Shown piece after piece: positions 9,246 through 17,656 of a DNA stretch of 59,784 nt. The DNA is taken from the NCBI GenBank assembly GCA_946476985.1, contig CAMKWS010000009.1, positions 1 through 59,784 on the forward strand, written 5' to 3'. Within the stretch, counting starts at the first letter, position 1. Each line of letters starts with the position of its first letter. The translations under genes were made by a program, and so were the position numbers. The notes beneath the pieces were generated by a model. It was not told where the DNA came from, did not search any database, and was given only the letters and a program-made list of their open reading frames with translations. The stretch is from an uncultured Acetobacteraceae bacterium (GTDB lineage: Bacteria > Pseudomonadota > Alphaproteobacteria > Acetobacterales > Acetobacteraceae).

Positions 9246-10159
9246 GATTGGGCCTTTAAGGTGAATCTCATACCGTCTTCCCCAACGCGCCAACCAGCTT
9301 CTTCAGCAAGGCGGCGTTGAGGGCTATTTTCTAGCAAAACGGGGTTAGAATTATTGATATGCACAAAGATTTTCTTCAGCTTTGTGCAATGGGCAAATGT
9401 TTGTAAGGGGCCGTTGGGCTCATTGATAGAGACATGCCCCATACGCTGGCCGCTTTTAGGGCTGAGGCCAGCGTGGATCATCTCATCATCTGTCCAAAGC
9501 GTACCGTCAAAAAAGAGAATATCGGCTTTTTCTGCTCGGGCGATGAGGGAGGGGGTAATCTCTGCACAGCCGGGGATAAAAAGGAGTGTCTGGGAGCCGT
9601 CGGAGATTTCTAACCCAAGTGTGTCATCTGGGTTTGTACCCTGTTCTTCGGCATAGAGTGGTGCTTTGCCGGGTACGGTGAAGGCCTCCAACGTTAGGCC
9701 AGACGCAGAGCCATCTTTTAATGTTAAAGGAAAAGGGGCTTCTAATGGGAGAGAGTGGCGCGGAATAATCTGGCGGTCTAATGCTTCGAAGATAGGGTTG
9801 GCATTGAGCTGATTAAGGGTGGATTGGCTCCCCATTAGGGTAAAAGGCTCACGCTCTCTGAGAGTGAGTAGGCCTGTAATGGTATCAATCTCTGCGCCGG
9901 TGAGGATAACCCCTTGGATGGGCGTGCCACGGATAGTGCCTTTTTGCTGCAGGGCAGGTGTTGTGAGAATTTGTTGTCTTAGATCAGGAGATGCGTTGAG
10001 GAGGAACCAATGTTCCCCATCTCCACTAATCGCAAGGGAGGCTTGTGTCCGTGCTTTGGCGTGAATGCCCTCTCGTGCAAGGAGGCACCCTGGAGCTGCT
10101 GAGTTCCATTGTGGGAAGCCACCGCCAGCGCCGGCGCCAAGAATAATAATATCAAGCAC
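9242..10159 (-). CDS. pqqB: PQQ synthesis metallo-hydrolase/hydroxylase PqqB
   Basis: Metallo-beta-lactamase-fold protein of PQQ synthesis. Recent work on the family assigns it hydroxylation of a Glu-Tyr intermediate. The N-terminal glycine-rich GAGAGGGFPQWN and the segments DLRQQI, ILTGAEID, FFDGTLW and GHVSINEP match PqqB, whose metal site differs from classical HxHxDH lactamases. Length 305 is normal. It starts 188 bases after pqqA, beyond two hairpins that may reduce expression relative to pqqA. Confidence 0.95.
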   Translation of the reverse strand: MLDIIILGAGAGGGFPQWNSAAPGCLLAREGIHAKARTQASLAISGDGEHWFLLNASPDLRQQILTTPALQQKGTIRGTPIQGVILTGAEIDTITGLLTLREREPFTLMGSQSTLNQLNANPIFEALDRQIIPRHSLPLEAPFPLTLKDGSASGLTLEAFTVPGKAPLYAEEQGTNPDDTLGLEISDGSQTLLFIPGCAEITPSLIARAEKADILFFDGTLWTDDEMIHAGLSPKSGQRMGHVSINEPNGPLQTFAHCTKLKKIFVHINNSNPVLLENSPQRRLAEEAGWRVGEDGMRFTLKAQS

Positions 10160-10258
10160 GGTAGGGAATACCTTTCGCTCGCAGGGCTCTAAGCCCAGAG
10201 GTAAAGGGAGACGATATGTGGGGATGTATCTATGTCGTGTACAACACGAGAGCGAAGA

Positions 10259-10283
10259 AAGACCTCTTTAAAAATGAGGTCTT
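10259..10283 (-). terminator. Hairpin 2 in the pqqA-pqqB gap
   Basis: Perfect 8-bp inverted repeat AAGACCTC (10259-10266) and GAGGTCTT (10276-10283), nine-base loop. On the minus strand it lies downstream of pqqA and upstream of pqqB and is followed by TCTTCG. It could be a partial terminator or attenuator. Confidence 0.5.
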
Positions 10284-10288
10284 CTAAA

Positions 10289-10331
10289 CTGTGTCAGCAG
10301 GAGAGGGGGTGCCCTATACCTACTGACACAG
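10289..10331 (-). terminator. Hairpin 1 in the pqqA-pqqB gap
   Basis: Perfect inverted repeat CTGTGTCAG (10289-10297) and CTGACACAG (10323-10331), 25-base loop, starting 17 bases after the pqqA stop. Hairpins between pqqA and pqqB are known in other PQQ producers and allow excess PqqA over the enzymes; that role here is inferred. Confidence 0.55.
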
Positions 10332-10347
10332 CTTCTAGGGAGAAGAC

Positions 10348-10428
10348 TTACTTCTTCTCACCGCAAACGTAAGAGTTAATTTCACCACCCAAAGGGATCT
10401 CTGTTACTTTTGGTGTGTTCCAAGCCAT
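10348..10428 (-). CDS. pqqA: PQQ precursor peptide PqqA
   Basis: Ribosomally made 26-residue precursor whose Glu and Tyr become PQQ. On the minus strand it begins MAWNTPKVTEIPLGGEINSY and ends VCGEKK. Glu16 and Tyr20 are in the invariant E-x-x-x-Y arrangement that PqqE crosslinks. ATG at 10428 has GGAGAC just upstream. It is too short for ordinary ORF thresholds but unmistakable, with pqqB, C, D, E downstream on the same strand. The upstream region holds several inverted repeats (separate entry). Confidence 0.97.
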   Translation of the reverse strand: MAWNTPKVTEIPLGGEINSYVCGEKK

Positions 10429-10705
10429 GGTTTGTCTCCATTAAAGAATAGGCGTGCCTCACTAGCATGACTGCGCTCTTATATAAAAGAGAGCTGAGTC
10501 GCCACGCCCAATGATAATGCAGGCTCATAATGGAATGCTAGTGAAATCATGAACAAGATATGAAGATGTTGGTAGAATAAAGATGCCCCCGGGATAATAA
10601 GAGGGAGGAGATTATCCTACGCGTGCTGCTAGTAACGATGTTATTTTTCTGGCAAATATCTCGCAATCTTTGAGCCATATGATGAGAGCGCAGCAGGGGA
10701 CTAAA
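10429..10705. promoter_or_regulatory. pqqA/gmk divergent intergenic region with nested dyads
   Basis: Promoter region for pqqA (minus) and gmk (plus). Nested inverted repeats are visible: GGCGTG 10451-10456 with CACGCC 10503-10508, CTCA 10458-10461 with TGAG 10495-10498, and CTCTT 10476-10480 with AAGAG 10487-10491. A competing 10-bp pair is TCACTAGCAT 10459-10468 with ATGCTAGTGA 10535-10544. Whether this is a DNA operator or a folded pqqA leader cannot be told from sequence. Confidence 0.5.
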
Positions 10706-11335
10706 ATGCACGAACAGTCGCGGCGTGGTGTATGTTTGGTAATTTCAGCACCATCTGGTGCTGGAAAATCTACAATTGCACAGGCGCTTCGTGCGGCTGA
10801 TCCAACTATTTTCACATCTATTTCTGTTACCACGCGCCAACCCCGCCCTGGCGAGGAAGAAGGCGTGCATTATTATTTTCGGGACTTAGCTACTTTCCGC
10901 CAGATGGCGCAAAATGGTGAGTTGCTCGAATGGGCTGAGGTGTTTGGTCGGGGTTATGGCACCCCAAAAGCGCCTATGGAAGAAGCGCTTGCCGCTGGGC
11001 GTGATGTGATTTTGGATATTGATTGGCAGGGGCATCGTTTGATTCGTGAAGCTCTACCAGAAGATTGCGTGGGGCTGTTTGTATTGCCACCTTCCTTAGA
11101 GGAGCTGGAAAAACGCCTGCGTGGGCGGGATTCTGATAGTGAAGAGGAGATTGCCTCACGTATGCAGGCTGCGATGGGAGAGATTTCTCATTGGCAGGAG
11201 TTTGATTATGCGCTGGTAAATGATGAGTTGCAAAGCGCTATTAATGAGGCTCGTGCAGTGCTGACAGCGGCCCGGCTTGCACGGCACCGCCGTAAAGACC
11301 TTGCTGCGCTATGGCCGGTTGAGCAGAGTGTATAA
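10706..11335 (+). CDS. gmk: Guanylate kinase
   Basis: Phosphorylates GMP to GDP with ATP; essential cytosolic nucleotide kinase. The P-loop SAPSGAGKST lies near residues 14-23. The GMP-binding part shows TTRQPRPGEEEGVHY and the E-W-A-E-V-F-G segment, and DIDWQGHRLI follows. From ATG 10706 (GGGGA upstream) the protein has 209 residues, matching the family. An upstream in-frame start at 10670 would add 12 residues without similarity. 135 bases upstream of hisG, same strand. Confidence 0.95.
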   Translation: MHEQSRRGVCLVISAPSGAGKSTIAQALRAADPTIFTSISVTTRQPRPGEEEGVHYYFRDLATFRQMAQNGELLEWAEVFGRGYGTPKAPMEEALAAGRDVILDIDWQGHRLIREALPEDCVGLFVLPPSLEELEKRLRGRDSDSEEEIASRMQAAMGEISHWQEFDYALVNDELQSAINEARAVLTAARLARHRRKDLAALWPVEQSV

Positions 11336-11470
11336 AAGCGGGGCTGCCTTGAGAGATAAGGGGCTAGTCTTGCAGCGTGAGGGCTGTTAGGCCAAAAAGT
11401 AACAAGGGTGAGCAAGCCGCCCTATGAGTATTTTGGTGTTACATAAATGTGCTGCACATAGGAGCTGTTG

Positions 11471-12163
11471 ATGACTGAGACGCAGGCAAACTCGCCGCTT
11501 ATTCTGGCCCTTCCGAAAGGGCGGATTCTTAAAGCGTTACGGCCTGTGTTGCATCATACAGGTTTTGAACCAGCACAAGATTGCCTTGATGAAAGCAGCC
11601 GCCGTTTGCGCTTCCCGACTTCTGATGCTGCATTAGATGTGGTGCGTGTGCGGTCTTTTGATGTGGCAACATTTGTGGCGTATGGCGGTGCCGATATTGG
11701 TGTTTGCGGTGCGGATGTGTTGATGGAGTTTGACTATCCCGATCTGTATGCACCGTTAGATCTTGGTATTGGTGGGTGTCGCATCTCTGTCGCACGGCCC
11801 AAAGGTGCGGATGATGAGCCGCCAGAGGGGCGTTCTCGCTTGCGAGTAGCGACTAAATATCCCGCCATTGCGCGACGTCATTTTGCGTCTCGTGCGATTA
11901 ATGCGGAGATTGTCCATCTCCATGGGGCGATGGAACTTGCCCCTGCATTGGATATGGCTGATGTGATTGTGGATCTTGTCGATACGGGCTCAACCTTGCG
12001 GGCGAATGGCCTCGAGGAGGTTGAGACAATTGCTCATATTACCAGCCGCCTTATTGTAAATCGTGTTGCTTTAAAAACCCGCCCTGAGGAAATCAGCGCA
12101 TTAATTGAGCGTTTCCGGTCTGCTGTGGCGCAATCTGCTGTAAAAGAAGGAGACGCGGCATGA
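11471..12163 (+). CDS. hisG: ATP phosphoribosyltransferase, short form
   Basis: First step of histidine synthesis, condensing ATP and PRPP. At 230 residues it is the short HisG form that lacks the C-terminal regulatory domain and normally requires HisZ, which is not in this window. Visible signatures are LALPKGRI at the N-terminus, GGADIGVCGADVL, and the PRPP-binding DLVDTGSTLRANGL. AGGAG precedes ATG 11471; a TTG three bases earlier is in frame. Overlaps hisD by four bases. Confidence 0.95.
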   Translation: MTETQANSPLILALPKGRILKALRPVLHHTGFEPAQDCLDESSRRLRFPTSDAALDVVRVRSFDVATFVAYGGADIGVCGADVLMEFDYPDLYAPLDLGIGGCRISVARPKGADDEPPEGRSRLRVATKYPAIARRHFASRAINAEIVHLHGAMELAPALDMADVIVDLVDTGSTLRANGLEEVETIAHITSRLIVNRVALKTRPEEISALIERFRSAVAQSAVKEGDAA

Positions 12164-13452
12164 AACGTCTGGATACGACATCAGCTAAGTTTGCCGAGGA
12201 GTTAAAATCTGTTCTTGCACGTCGTGGTGAGCAGAATGACTCTGTTGTGGAGCCTGTGCGGGCTATTTTGGCAGATGTGCAAGCCCGTGGTGATGAGGCT
12301 GTGTGTGAGTATACGTCTCGTTTTGATCGCCTTGAGCTGACCCCGCAGACCATTCGTCTGAGTGAGGATGAAATACGCACAGCTGCTGACCGTGTGGCGC
12401 CTGAGACAAAAGAGGCCTTAGCGCTTGCGGCGAAACGGATTCGTGCTTTTCATGAAGCACAATTACCCAAAGATTTAGATTATACAGATGATGCCGGGTT
12501 GCGGTTAGGGATGCGATGGACAGCCCTTGATGCTGCAGGGCTTTATGTGCCTGGTGGTAAGGCTGCCTATCCTTCCTCTGTGTTGATGAACGCCCTGCCA
12601 GCGCAGGTCGCTGGGGTGAAGCGTTTGGCTATGTGTGTGCCAACGCCTGACGGGGTGTTGAACCCTCTCGTGATGGAAGCTGCTCGCCTGTGTGGTATTA
12701 CAGAGGTGTATCGTGTCGGCGGGGCGCAGGCTGTTGGTGCGCTAGCTTATGGTACGAAGAGCATTGCGGCGGTGGATCGTATTGTCGGGCCGGGTAATGC
12801 CTTTGTGGCTGAGGCAAAACGGCAAGTGTTCGGTCATGTGGGAATTGATAGCATCGCGGGGCCATCTGAGGTTGTGGTGGTCGCTGATGGGAAGAATGAT
12901 CCACGGCTTGTTGCGATTGATCTGCTTGCTCAGGCTGAACATGATGAACAAGCGCAATCAGTTCTCATCACTCAGGATGCCGCTTTTGCAGATGCGGTGA
13001 TTGCCGCGGTTGAGGAGGAGTTAAAAACACTACCTCGTGCGCCAATTGCGCGTAAAAGCTGGGATGATTGTGGTGCTGTTGTGCTGGTCCGCAATGATGA
13101 TGAAGCTGCAGAGGTGGTGAATGCTTTTGCGCCGGAGCATCTTGAGGTCATGCTGGATGAGCCACGTGTTTTCAGCCAGAAGGTGCGCCATGCTGGGGCG
13201 ATCTTTATGGGGCGGTTCTGCCCTGAGGCTGTGGGGGATTATGTTGGTGGGCCAAACCACGTGTTGCCGACAAGCCGTACAGCGCGTTTTGCTTCTGGTC
13301 TCTCGGTTTATGACTTTCTCAAGCGGACAACTTCGATTGAGACAGATATTGAGGGTTTGAAGAAGGTTGGCCCTGCTGGTGTGATCCTCGCACGTGAGGA
13401 AGGGCTAGATGCTCATGCGATGAGTATGGCAGAACGCTTAAAAGGCGTTTGA
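12160..13452 (+). CDS. hisD: Histidinol dehydrogenase
   Basis: Zinc enzyme performing the last two oxidations from L-histidinol to L-histidine with NAD. Conserved stretches include the GLYVPGGKAAYPSSVLM segment, RVGGAQAVGALAYGT, DRIVGPGNAFVAEAKR, GPSEVVVVAD, and the C-terminal YVGGPNHVLPTS. Length 430 is normal. Start ATGA overlap with hisG indicates translational coupling. A strong bidirectional hairpin follows. Other his genes are elsewhere. Confidence 0.97.
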   Translation: MKRLDTTSAKFAEELKSVLARRGEQNDSVVEPVRAILADVQARGDEAVCEYTSRFDRLELTPQTIRLSEDEIRTAADRVAPETKEALALAAKRIRAFHEAQLPKDLDYTDDAGLRLGMRWTALDAAGLYVPGGKAAYPSSVLMNALPAQVAGVKRLAMCVPTPDGVLNPLVMEAARLCGITEVYRVGGAQAVGALAYGTKSIAAVDRIVGPGNAFVAEAKRQVFGHVGIDSIAGPSEVVVVADGKNDPRLVAIDLLAQAEHDEQAQSVLITQDAAFADAVIAAVEEELKTLPRAPIARKSWDDCGAVVLVRNDDEAAEVVNAFAPEHLEVMLDEPRVFSQKVRHAGAIFMGRFCPEAVGDYVGGPNHVLPTSRTARFASGLSVYDFLKRTTSIETDIEGLKKVGPAGVILAREEGLDAHAMSMAERLKGV

Positions 13453-13503
13453 GGCTCATTGTTTATACCCTCTCATAGGAGAGGCGCTAAGCCTTATTAG
13501 AAT

Positions 13504-13542
13504 AAAGAAAGGGCCACCTCATATTAAGGTGGCCCTTTCTTT
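13504..13542. terminator. Bidirectional terminator between hisD and hydrolase
   Basis: Long perfect stem AAAGAAAGGGCCACCT (13504-13519) and AGGTGGCCCTTTCTTT (13527-13542) with a seven-base loop. T-rich on both exits, placed between two convergent genes. Confidence 0.9.
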
Positions 13543-13568
13543 GTTGTGCGGAGTTGGTTTTACCAGAT

Positions 13569-14345
13569 TTAGCCGCGCAGGAACTCCAACATCATGGCGT
13601 TGAAGGACGCAGGGTCTTCAATATGCAGCCAATGTTCTGTGTTGGGGATTGTCTTGATGTCTGCCTGTGGGAAGAAGCGGCAGATGACATCATGATGCTG
13701 AGGCTGAATGTATGGGGAGTTCCCCCCACGGATAAAGAGCGCAGGACCGTTCCATTGCTTGCCGGTAAAGACTTCTGGCCATTCTTGAATGGTCAGGAAG
13801 CTAGAGACAATCTCATCTAAACCGATTGTCCAGCGTGCGGGGCTGCCGGGTTCAATATGTTGGCCGATCAGTTCACTCACCGCAGGATCGCCAATCAGGC
13901 CCATAAGGAATTTACGGATCTCTGCATGAGAGTTCAGCTCTGGCAATGGTGTGCTGTGTAGAAGCTTAGCGAGTTCGTGCTGACCATGAACCATAGAATC
14001 TGGCGCAATATCTGCCACAAGCAGCTTCTCAATACGCTCTGGGGCTGTCAGCGTTGTGGCCATGGCTGTTTTCCCACCCATGGAGTGGCCAACAAGGCTG
14101 GCTTTTTCAATACCGAGGCTATCCATCGTTTCCAGCACGTCTTGAGCCATGTCCGGATAGGTGATGGGAGCGTGCGGGCTGCCACCATGGGAGCGGAGGT
14201 CTAACGCAACGGTATTAAAATACGGGCTAAGGGCACGCTGTAGAATGCCCAGATTACGTGCGCGCCCAAACACACCGTGCAGTAGCACAACGGTGGGAGC
14301 GGTGTCGGAACCTGTATCATTGCGGATAAGGGAAGCGAGCTGCAT
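13569..14345 (-). CDS. Alpha/beta hydrolase, YbfF-like esterase
   Basis: Cytosolic serine hydrolase of 258 residues. The oxyanion HG motif is LLHGVFGRARNL, the nucleophile elbow is GHSMGG with Ser88, and the catalytic histidine is in the C-terminal EHWLH. The FIRGGNSPY segment resembles E. coli YbfF and related esterases. No signal peptide. It stands alone on the minus strand, convergent with hisD and divergent from the ABC importer. Natural substrate unknown. Confidence 0.88.
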   Translation of the reverse strand: MQLASLIRNDTGSDTAPTVVLLHGVFGRARNLGILQRALSPYFNTVALDLRSHGGSPHAPITYPDMAQDVLETMDSLGIEKASLVGHSMGGKTAMATTLTAPERIEKLLVADIAPDSMVHGQHELAKLLHSTPLPELNSHAEIRKFLMGLIGDPAVSELIGQHIEPGSPARWTIGLDEIVSSFLTIQEWPEVFTGKQWNGPALFIRGGNSPYIQPQHHDVICRFFPQADIKTIPNTEHWLHIEDPASFNAMMLEFLRG

Positions 14346-14740
14346 GACGTGACCCTTTATCGAACTTAAGAATAAACGAAAGAGCGGCTGCTTATAGGAG
14401 TATTTAGGATAAAATCAATCCTATTTTCCTTATGAGAGATATCGTGCTGTTTGTGTGCGTATAAGAGCTGCTCTAAGAAGGTGCGTGTTTAACCATTAAC
14501 TGGTTTTGTATGATAAAATCATAAGGCTTAATCGCCTTATCAAGTGTTATATGCACAGTATAATGTTCAAAAATATGTTAGTATTATTGGGTATTATTAA
14601 GGTTATTAAATCATGTTAATGAAAATTAACCATATAAAATTGTGGTATTAAAATTATACATATTTCATTCCATATTATTAGGATAATGCGCCGTTTCATC
14701 GTATGATGGTGAGAGTATTGCTTTAAGGGGTGTAAGTTAT
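14346..14740. promoter_or_regulatory. 395-base divergent spacer, hydrolase/ABC importer
   Basis: AT-rich non-coding region that must hold promoters for both neighbours. The only structure I can support is a hairpin ATAAGGC (14521-14527) and GCCTTAT (14534-14540). No gene or repeat seen. Confidence 0.4.
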
Positions 14741-15793
14741 ATGTCTAGTTTTGTCTCCTTGACACGCCGTCGCGCTTTGTTTTTGGCGTCATTAGCTGGT
14801 GTTTCCTATATGGGCGCAGCCAGACAAGGATGGGCGAAAGGGGACAACGCTGCATGTGAGGATGCGTGGGCAGGGAAAGTAAAGCCAGTTTCCGGGGCGC
14901 CGCGGAAGCTGACGATCGCATGGAATGAGGATTCAATTTGCACCGCCGCTGTACCAGTCGCCAAGGCGAAAGGCTTTTTTGCAAAATATAACCTTGATGT
15001 TGATTATGTAAATTTTGCCGGTTCGACAGATCAATTATTAGAGAGCCTCTCAACCGGGAAAGCCGATGGTGCGCCTGGGATGGCTTTAAGATGGTTAAAA
15101 CCTTTGCAACAGGGGTTTGATGTTAAGCTTGTTGCAGGCTTGCATGCGGGCTGTATTTATTTAATGACCGCCCCACAATTAGGGATCCATAGCTTAGCAG
15201 ACCTTAAAGGTAAGACGATTGGGGTGGCAGATATTGGCGGTCCAGACCGTAACTTTTTTGCTATTCGCCTTAAAGAATTGGGGATTGATCCAGAGAATGA
15301 TGTGCAATGGCGGCAATTCCCGTCTGATTTATTGCCAATTGCGCTAAGGCGGGGAGATGTGCAGGCGATTGCCAATGATGATTCCGTAGCTTTTTTACAA
15401 CGTCGCCAATTTGGGTTGGTAGATCTTGATAGTAATATGTCTGGCTCGTGGGGGCAGATGGCATGTTGCGTCATTGGCTTACGTGGGCAGCTTGTGCGTG
15501 AGGAGCCTCACGTGGCCGCGGCGGTGAGTGCGGCTTTACTTGAGGCAGGTCAGTGGCTTGCGTGTCACCCAGAAGAGGGAGGAGCCATTTTCCAACCATT
15601 TGCGCCAAAAGCTAGTAAGGAAGACCTTGCAGAGATGCTGCGTATGCATGACCATCATCACCAAGCGTTAGATGCGGCTTTTAGGGATGAAGTGACACGC
15701 TATGCTGAGGCGCTAAAGGGGATTGGGGTTTTCCGTCCTTCGATGGATGCAGCACGTTACATACGCAAAGTAACGTATAATCCATTTGGATGA
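14741..15793 (+). CDS. ABC importer substrate-binding protein, NMT1/SsuA-like
   Basis: Periplasmic binding protein of 350 residues for a sulfonate, nitrate or thiamine-precursor type importer. The N-terminus has a twin-arginine-like signal, TRRRALFLASLAG, then a likely cleavage near WAKG, so it may be exported folded through Tat. The mature part has KLTIAWNEDSICTAAVPVAKAKGFF and ADLKGKTIGVADIGG, typical of the NMT1/SsuA fold. It is followed by permease and ATPase genes in SsuA-C-B order. Substrate not determinable; no monooxygenase genes adjoin it. Confidence 0.85.
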   Translation: MSSFVSLTRRRALFLASLAGVSYMGAARQGWAKGDNAACEDAWAGKVKPVSGAPRKLTIAWNEDSICTAAVPVAKAKGFFAKYNLDVDYVNFAGSTDQLLESLSTGKADGAPGMALRWLKPLQQGFDVKLVAGLHAGCIYLMTAPQLGIHSLADLKGKTIGVADIGGPDRNFFAIRLKELGIDPENDVQWRQFPSDLLPIALRRGDVQAIANDDSVAFLQRRQFGLVDLDSNMSGSWGQMACCVIGLRGQLVREEPHVAAAVSAALLEAGQWLACHPEEGGAIFQPFAPKASKEDLAEMLRMHDHHHQALDAAFRDEVTRYAEALKGIGVFRPSMDAARYIRKVTYNPFG

Positions 15794-15806
15794 TGTGTTG
15801 CTTAAG

Positions 15807-16757
15807 ATGACTACAGTAGAGAAAAAAAGGCGGTGCTGCGCAAAAGCAGCAGTGAGGTGGCTTGCGGGGTCCGCGTGGTTTGTTGCGGCATTGGTGACAT
15901 GGTTGTGGCCGGATGGTGATGACTTTCCCGATACATTGCTTCTTGCGGGTCTTTTGGCAGCTGTGGGTGTTGTTCTACTGGTCATGGTCGCTGCAAAACG
16001 CCTGAAAGACCGAGCAGCATGGATGCTGGCTCTAGGTTTAGGGTTAGCGTTGTGGGAGCTTGTGCAAGCGAAATGTCTGCTTCTGCCACGCCCATTTTTC
16101 GGCACACCGCAAGATCTTTTAGATGTTTTCCTAACAGATTGGCGGCGCTTGGGGGATAGTCTGTATCATTCCCTTATGTTGCTGGTATGTGGCTATAGTA
16201 TCGGTGCGGTGCTTGGGGTGGTTGTGGGTGTTGCGCTTGGGTGGTCGCTACGATTTCGTTATTGGGTGCGCCCTCTTATGAGGTTAATTGGCCCATTACC
16301 TCCTGTTGCATTATTGCCGCTTGCCTTTGTGATTATGCCTTCAACAAGGTTGGCAGGTTTGTCGCTTATGGCATTAGCTGCGGGCTTTCCTGTTGCGGTG
16401 TTGACATGGTCGGGTGTTGCTGCGGTGGACCCTTCTTATTATGCCCTTGCGCGGACAATGGGGGCAAAGCCACGGTTTCTTGTCTGGCGTGTTGCATTAC
16501 CTGCGGCTACGCCGCAGATTTTTGTAGGGTTGTTCATGGGGTTGGGCGCAGCTTTCTCTATGTTGGTGGTGGCTGAGATGTTGGGCGTGAAGTCTGGTCT
16601 TGGATTTTACATGCAATGGTCTCAGGGTTGGGCGGCGTATCCGAATATGTATGCGGCGTTATTGGTGATGTCGTTGATGTGTTCTGGCCTTATGAGCTTG
16701 TTGTTTAAAGTGAGAGACCGCGTATTACGGTGGCAAAAGGATGGGCTGAAATGGTGA
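15807..16757 (+). CDS. ABC importer permease, SsuC/TauC-like
   Basis: Inner-membrane permease of a nitrate/sulfonate/taurine-type ABC importer. About 316 residues with hydrophobic segments throughout. The cytoplasmic EAA loop is recognisable as ALARTMGAKPRFLVWRVALPAATPQI. Compared with SsuC (about 260) it has an N-terminal extension with two extra hydrophobic stretches. Start uncertain: ATG 15807 is used, but a TTG at 15786 and GTG at 15795 are in frame and would overlap the preceding gene. Stop overlaps the ATPase start. Confidence 0.87.
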   Translation: MTTVEKKRRCCAKAAVRWLAGSAWFVAALVTWLWPDGDDFPDTLLLAGLLAAVGVVLLVMVAAKRLKDRAAWMLALGLGLALWELVQAKCLLLPRPFFGTPQDLLDVFLTDWRRLGDSLYHSLMLLVCGYSIGAVLGVVVGVALGWSLRFRYWVRPLMRLIGPLPPVALLPLAFVIMPSTRLAGLSLMALAAGFPVAVLTWSGVAAVDPSYYALARTMGAKPRFLVWRVALPAATPQIFVGLFMGLGAAFSMLVVAEMLGVKSGLGFYMQWSQGWAAYPNMYAALLVMSLMCSGLMSLLFKVRDRVLRWQKDGLKW

Positions 16758-17512
16758 AGCAGTCTGCTCTTTCACTATCGGTCGAACATGTCTCTCATAG
16801 TTATGAATTACAGGGAGTACATAACCCTGTACTGGCCGATGTAAGCTTTGATGTGGAACCGGGGGAGTTTGTTGCGCTTTTAGGTCCATCGGGTAGTGGT
16901 AAATCGACCATTTTGCGACTGATCGCAGGGCTTGAGGCACCACAAAATGGCATCATCCGAGCAGGGGAGCAGGTTATAACAGGTCCTGGCCCAGACCGTA
17001 TCGTGATGTTTCAAGACCCAACCCTTTATCCGTGGTTGACGGTAGAGGGTAATGTGGGGCTGGGATTAGAGATACAAAAACAGTCAGATCCGGTTAAAGT
17101 GAAGCACATGTTAGGGCTTGTGGGGTTGCAGGATTATGGCTCTGCATGGCCGCATCAGCTCTCAGGTGGGATGGCCCAACGTGCTGCTTTGGCACGTGCA
17201 TTGGTTAATGATCCGCAAATGCTGATCTTAGACGAGCCTTTGGGTAAGCTCGATAGTCTGACACGTTTGACTATGCAGACAGAGATTGCCCGTTTTTGGC
17301 GTGAACGTGGTTTTACGGCGTTGATGGTGACGCATGATGTTGAAGAGGCGTTATTACTGGCAACGCGCATTATCGTTTTTAGCCCTCGTCCTGCTCGTAT
17401 TGTGATGGATGTCCCTGTGGAGCTTCCTGCATCACGGCATAGAGATGACCCTGTGTTGATGAATATGCGGCGCGATATTTTACGCCAGCTTGGCCATGGG
17501 GAAGATTGGTAA
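16751..17512 (+). CDS. ABC importer ATPase, SsuB/TauB-like
   Basis: Energises the preceding importer. Walker A GPSGSGKST, the signature LSGGMAQRAALARAL, Walker B LILDEPLGKLD and the H-loop VTHDVEEALLLA are all intact. From ATG 16751 the protein has 253 residues. The ATG overlaps the permease stop, so the three importer genes form one operon. An in-frame GTG at 16730 would add seven residues inside the permease gene. Confidence 0.93.
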   Translation: MVKQSALSLSVEHVSHSYELQGVHNPVLADVSFDVEPGEFVALLGPSGSGKSTILRLIAGLEAPQNGIIRAGEQVITGPGPDRIVMFQDPTLYPWLTVEGNVGLGLEIQKQSDPVKVKHMLGLVGLQDYGSAWPHQLSGGMAQRAALARALVNDPQMLILDEPLGKLDSLTRLTMQTEIARFWRERGFTALMVTHDVEEALLLATRIIVFSPRPARIVMDVPVELPASRHRDDPVLMNMRRDILRQLGHGEDW

Positions 17513-17656
17513 ACCCCTTGGCGAGTTGCATCTCTGGTGTGATAAGGCGGGTAGGTAAAAGCCGAACGCTTTATGGATGGGATGATACATGCAGCAAAAT
17601 AGTGCCGAGAGAGGTATGGCGGGTCAGAGTGCCTTATCTCGTGAGCGTGTGTGTTT

